9,115 bases of DNA from Proteiniphilum sp. UBA4084. Its GTDB lineage: Bacteria > Bacteroidota > Bacteroidia > Bacteroidales > Dysgonomonadaceae. Where the stretch lies: contig DFYK01000073.1 in the NCBI GenBank assembly GCA_002383605.1, forward strand, positions 1-9,115. The letters are read 5' to 3'. The position numbers and the translations under genes are program-made. Below are positions 8,301-9,115 of the stretch, in pieces. The notes beneath the pieces are model-generated. The model searched no databases. It saw nothing but the letters and a program-made list of their open reading frames with translations, and was not told the origin of the DNA. Position 1 is the stretch's first letter, and each line of letters opens with the position of its first letter.

Positions 8301-8654
8301 ATCGAGATTATCGATTTCATGAAACGACTGGAGGACCGCTTCGGAAAGATACCGCCGCAGGGCAGGGAACTGATTCGTATTGTGCGGCTACGGCGTCTGG
8401 CAAAGTCTCTGGGGATAGAAAAGATTGTCCTGAAAAATGAACAGATGACCCTGAATCTGGTATCGGATGAGGATTCACCCTATTACAGCTCTCCGGCGTT
8501 CGATAAACTATTGTGGTTTGTGCAGGCACATGCCCGCCGGTGTCGCCTCCGTGAAATAGGGAAAAAGCGATCGGTTGTCATTCGCGACATCAGCACCGTG
8601 GAAACGGCCGTAGCGGTGCTGGAGGAGATGGTCGGGGCAGTTGTACCTGCTTAA
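5307..8654 (+). CDS. mfd: Transcription-repair coupling factor Mfd
   Basis: A complete 1115-residue DNA translocase (E. coli Mfd has 1148). It pushes RNA polymerase off stalled sites and recruits UvrA to start transcription-coupled nucleotide excision repair. The UvrB-like N-terminal module (about 1-320) carries GLHGSSRA (38-45) where a Walker A would sit, plus YEPGQYAVRGSILDVFSF (175-192). The CarD-like RNA-polymerase-binding domain starts near 425 with PGDFVVHMDHGIGKFAGL (431-448). The RecG-like motor has Walker A GDVGFGKTE (580-588), DEEQ box LLIIDEEQKFG (677-687), TATPIPRT (707-714), TTIIESGIDMPN (820-831) and QLRGRVGRSNRKAFCYLL (850-867). A TRAP-like segment follows, with DLDIRGAGNLLGAEQSG (901-917). 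The C-terminal TRCF domain (about 965-1060) folds back on the UvrA-binding site in known Mfd. Start ATG 5307 is the first codon of the frame after a good -7 box. It is divergent from the glycogen block and convergent with cysE. No frameshift or missing motif is seen. Confidence 0.98.
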   Translation: MAETLDITQLQQRVEKHPNMAAAGSLLKNVHVLSVTGLHGSSRAMFSVGLFHKLSRVYLYILNDAETAGYFYHDLIQIMGTGEVLFFPSAYKRASKYGQLDPASEVLRTETLSRLQGEDAPFIIVSYPDALSEKTVSGEQLKENTLKVTTGERLDSSFVSEVLDSYGFQYVDYVYEPGQYAVRGSILDVFSFSAEYPYRIDFFGDEVETIRNFDLETQLSKEKFHDIRIVPAFERTGMKQASLFDSLPSSTIVGVEDIRWISSRVESLNEDGLHIDPKDVEFVKADLLSTKDFMQGIQSFKQVRFDARMLDIPDAVIDFHTSMQPLYHKNFDMLSESLHRFREDGYALYILSDSEKQQKRLYHIFEDRNDPIDFTPVNKTLHEGFSDETLKICCFTDHQIFDRFHKYSLKSDRARSGKIALTLKELNQLQPGDFVVHMDHGIGKFAGLVRLRIGDKVQEVIKLTYLNNDAVFVSIHALHKVSKYKGKEGEAPQLNKLGSGAWEKVKERTKSKIKDIARDLIKLYAQRQQEKGFAYSKDTYLQTELEASFMYEDTPDQIKATRDVKADMQSEQPMDRLICGDVGFGKTEIAVRAAFKAATDGKQTAVLVPTTVLATQHYHTFSDRLANFPVKVDYLSRARTSKEQKEILERLKEGKIDILIGTHRLVGKDVQFNDLGLLIIDEEQKFGVSVKEKLKQLKVNVDTLTMTATPIPRTLQFSLMGSRDLSTIGTPPPNRYPVQTEVNTFDMEIIRDAVNFEVSRNGQVFIVNNRIQNIYELEALLKREIPGIRIAVGHGQMDPKKLEGVIADFMNQEQDVLIATTIIESGIDMPNVNTIIVIDAQNFGLSDLHQLRGRVGRSNRKAFCYLLAPPLYTLSSDSRRRLQAIENFAELGSGIHIAMQDLDIRGAGNLLGAEQSGFIADLGYETYRKILMEAVQELRKDEFADLYKEQEKAKAEEQDFVGDVLVESDLELMFPVMYIPNDAERVAIYRELDNMETEIEIIDFMKRLEDRFGKIPPQGRELIRIVRLRRLAKSLGIEKIVLKNEQMTLNLVSDEDSPYYSSPAFDKLLWFVQAHARRCRLREIGKKRSVVIRDISTVETAVAVLEEMVGAVVPA
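8651..8654. other. Overlapping convergent stop codons (TTAA)
   Basis: The palindrome TTAA holds both stop codons: mfd uses TAA at 8652-8654 on the plus strand and cysE uses TAA at 8653-8651 on the minus strand. No hairpin with a U tract is visible on either side, so each transcript probably runs into the neighbouring coding region before it ends. Confidence 0.93.
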
Positions 8655-9115
8655 ATCACAAAATCAAAAGGTCCGTTAAATTCCTTGCCTGCCCTGATCC
8701 TCACATCCACGGGGTTGGTCACCAGCGAGTAGGGAATCACACTTCGTGTGAGCCATGCACCCCCGCCAATGGTGGAGTCGTGGCCAATGACAGTAGTTCC
8801 GCCCAGGATGGTGGCATTGGCATAGATCACCACGTTATCCTCCACTGTTGGATGCCTCTTCACATCCGACAGTTTTTTCTCTACATAAAGCGCTCCCAGC
8901 GTTACACCCTGATAGATTTTCACATTGTCTCCAATTTCTGCTGTTTCACCGATCACAATACCGGTCCCGTGATCCATGAACAGGTTCTTGCCTACTTTGG
9001 CCGCCGGATGAATATCGATACCCACTTTCGAATGGGCATATTCTGAAAAAAGCCGTGAGATAAGCGGCAGACCAAGCAGGTAAAGTTCATGGGCAATGCG
9101 GTGTACGCAGAGCGC
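8651..9115 (-). CDS. cysE: Serine O-acetyltransferase, 5' truncated by window end
   Basis: The frame is open to the last base of the window, giving 154 visible C-terminal residues; the N-terminal part lies outside. It is predicted to acetylate L-serine with acetyl-CoA to O-acetylserine, the first committed step of cysteine synthesis in the cytoplasm. The visible start, HRIAHELYLLGLPLISRLFS (5-24), is the helical region before the left-handed beta-helix. Hexapeptide repeats follow: VGIDIHPAAKVG, MDHGTGIVIGETAEIG, KIYQGVTLGA and VIYANATILGGTTVIGHDS. Residues matching the E. coli catalytic set (Asp143, His158, His193) are present as Asp34, His49 and His88 of the visible part. The GTG at 9023-9025 encodes the Val of VGIDIHP, inside the conserved region, and is not a start. 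The chain ends shortly after the beta-helix with a C-terminal isoleucine. Both cysE and epsC/satA names are used for this family. Confidence 0.95.
   Translation of the reverse strand, partial: ALCVHRIAHELYLLGLPLISRLFSEYAHSKVGIDIHPAAKVGKNLFMDHGTGIVIGETAEIGDNVKIYQGVTLGALYVEKKLSDVKRHPTVEDNVVIYANATILGGTTVIGHDSTIGGGAWLTRSVIPYSLVTNPVDVRIRAGKEFNGPFDFVI

Noticed and set aside
9023..9025. GTG as the start of serine acetyltransferase
   Set aside because: The frame continues upstream to the window edge with conserved family sequence (HRIAHELY), so the GTG is an internal valine.
1..9115. tRNA, rRNA, CRISPR array, insertion sequence, riboswitch or phage remnant
   Set aside because: Gaps between genes are short (68-127 bases) and hold only promoter-like boxes and one terminator; no spaced repeats, transposase or structured RNA pattern was seen.

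Overview
The window reads as chromosomal DNA of a Bacteroidales-type member of the Bacteroidota. Reasons: a DUF3244-like protein, a family largely confined to this phylum; a eukaryote-like GT3 glycogen synthase beside a DUF3417-containing alpha-glucan phosphorylase; near-absence of Shine-Dalgarno sequences; and TAnnTTTG motifs (the Bacteroidota -7 promoter consensus) ahead of the main genes. GC content looks close to 50% by eye. Species cannot be named from this sequence alone.

Layout. (1) Positions 1-813, plus strand: the 3' part of a DUF3244-like gene, overlapped by 14 nt by a compact 160-residue AraC-type regulator. (2) Positions 886-914: a strong bidirectional hairpin terminator that separates this pair from the minus-strand block. 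(3) Positions 941-5237, minus strand: a two-gene glycogen block transcribed as GT3 glycogen synthase, then alpha-glucan phosphorylase (glgP). (4) Positions 5238-5306: a compact divergent promoter region, with a tandem 8-bp repeat facing the glycogen synthase and a TAACTTTG box facing mfd. (5) Positions 5307-8654, plus strand: complete mfd. (6) Positions 8651-9115, minus strand: the C-terminal part of serine acetyltransferase (cysE). It converges on mfd, and the two stop codons overlap.

How the genes work together. The synthase elongates alpha-1,4-glucan and the phosphorylase returns it to glucose-1-phosphate, so the minus-strand pair covers storage and mobilisation of one polymer. mfd (transcription-coupled repair) and cysE (first step of cysteine synthesis) are housekeeping genes with no functional link to it that I can see. 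The DUF3244/AraC pair looks like a small accessory unit of unknown role.

The window is mostly core metabolism and repair. I found no mobile element, CRISPR array, tRNA or rRNA, and no clear new system. The least-explained part is the overlapping DUF3244-like/AraC pair at the left edge. All intergenic gaps are under 300 bases.
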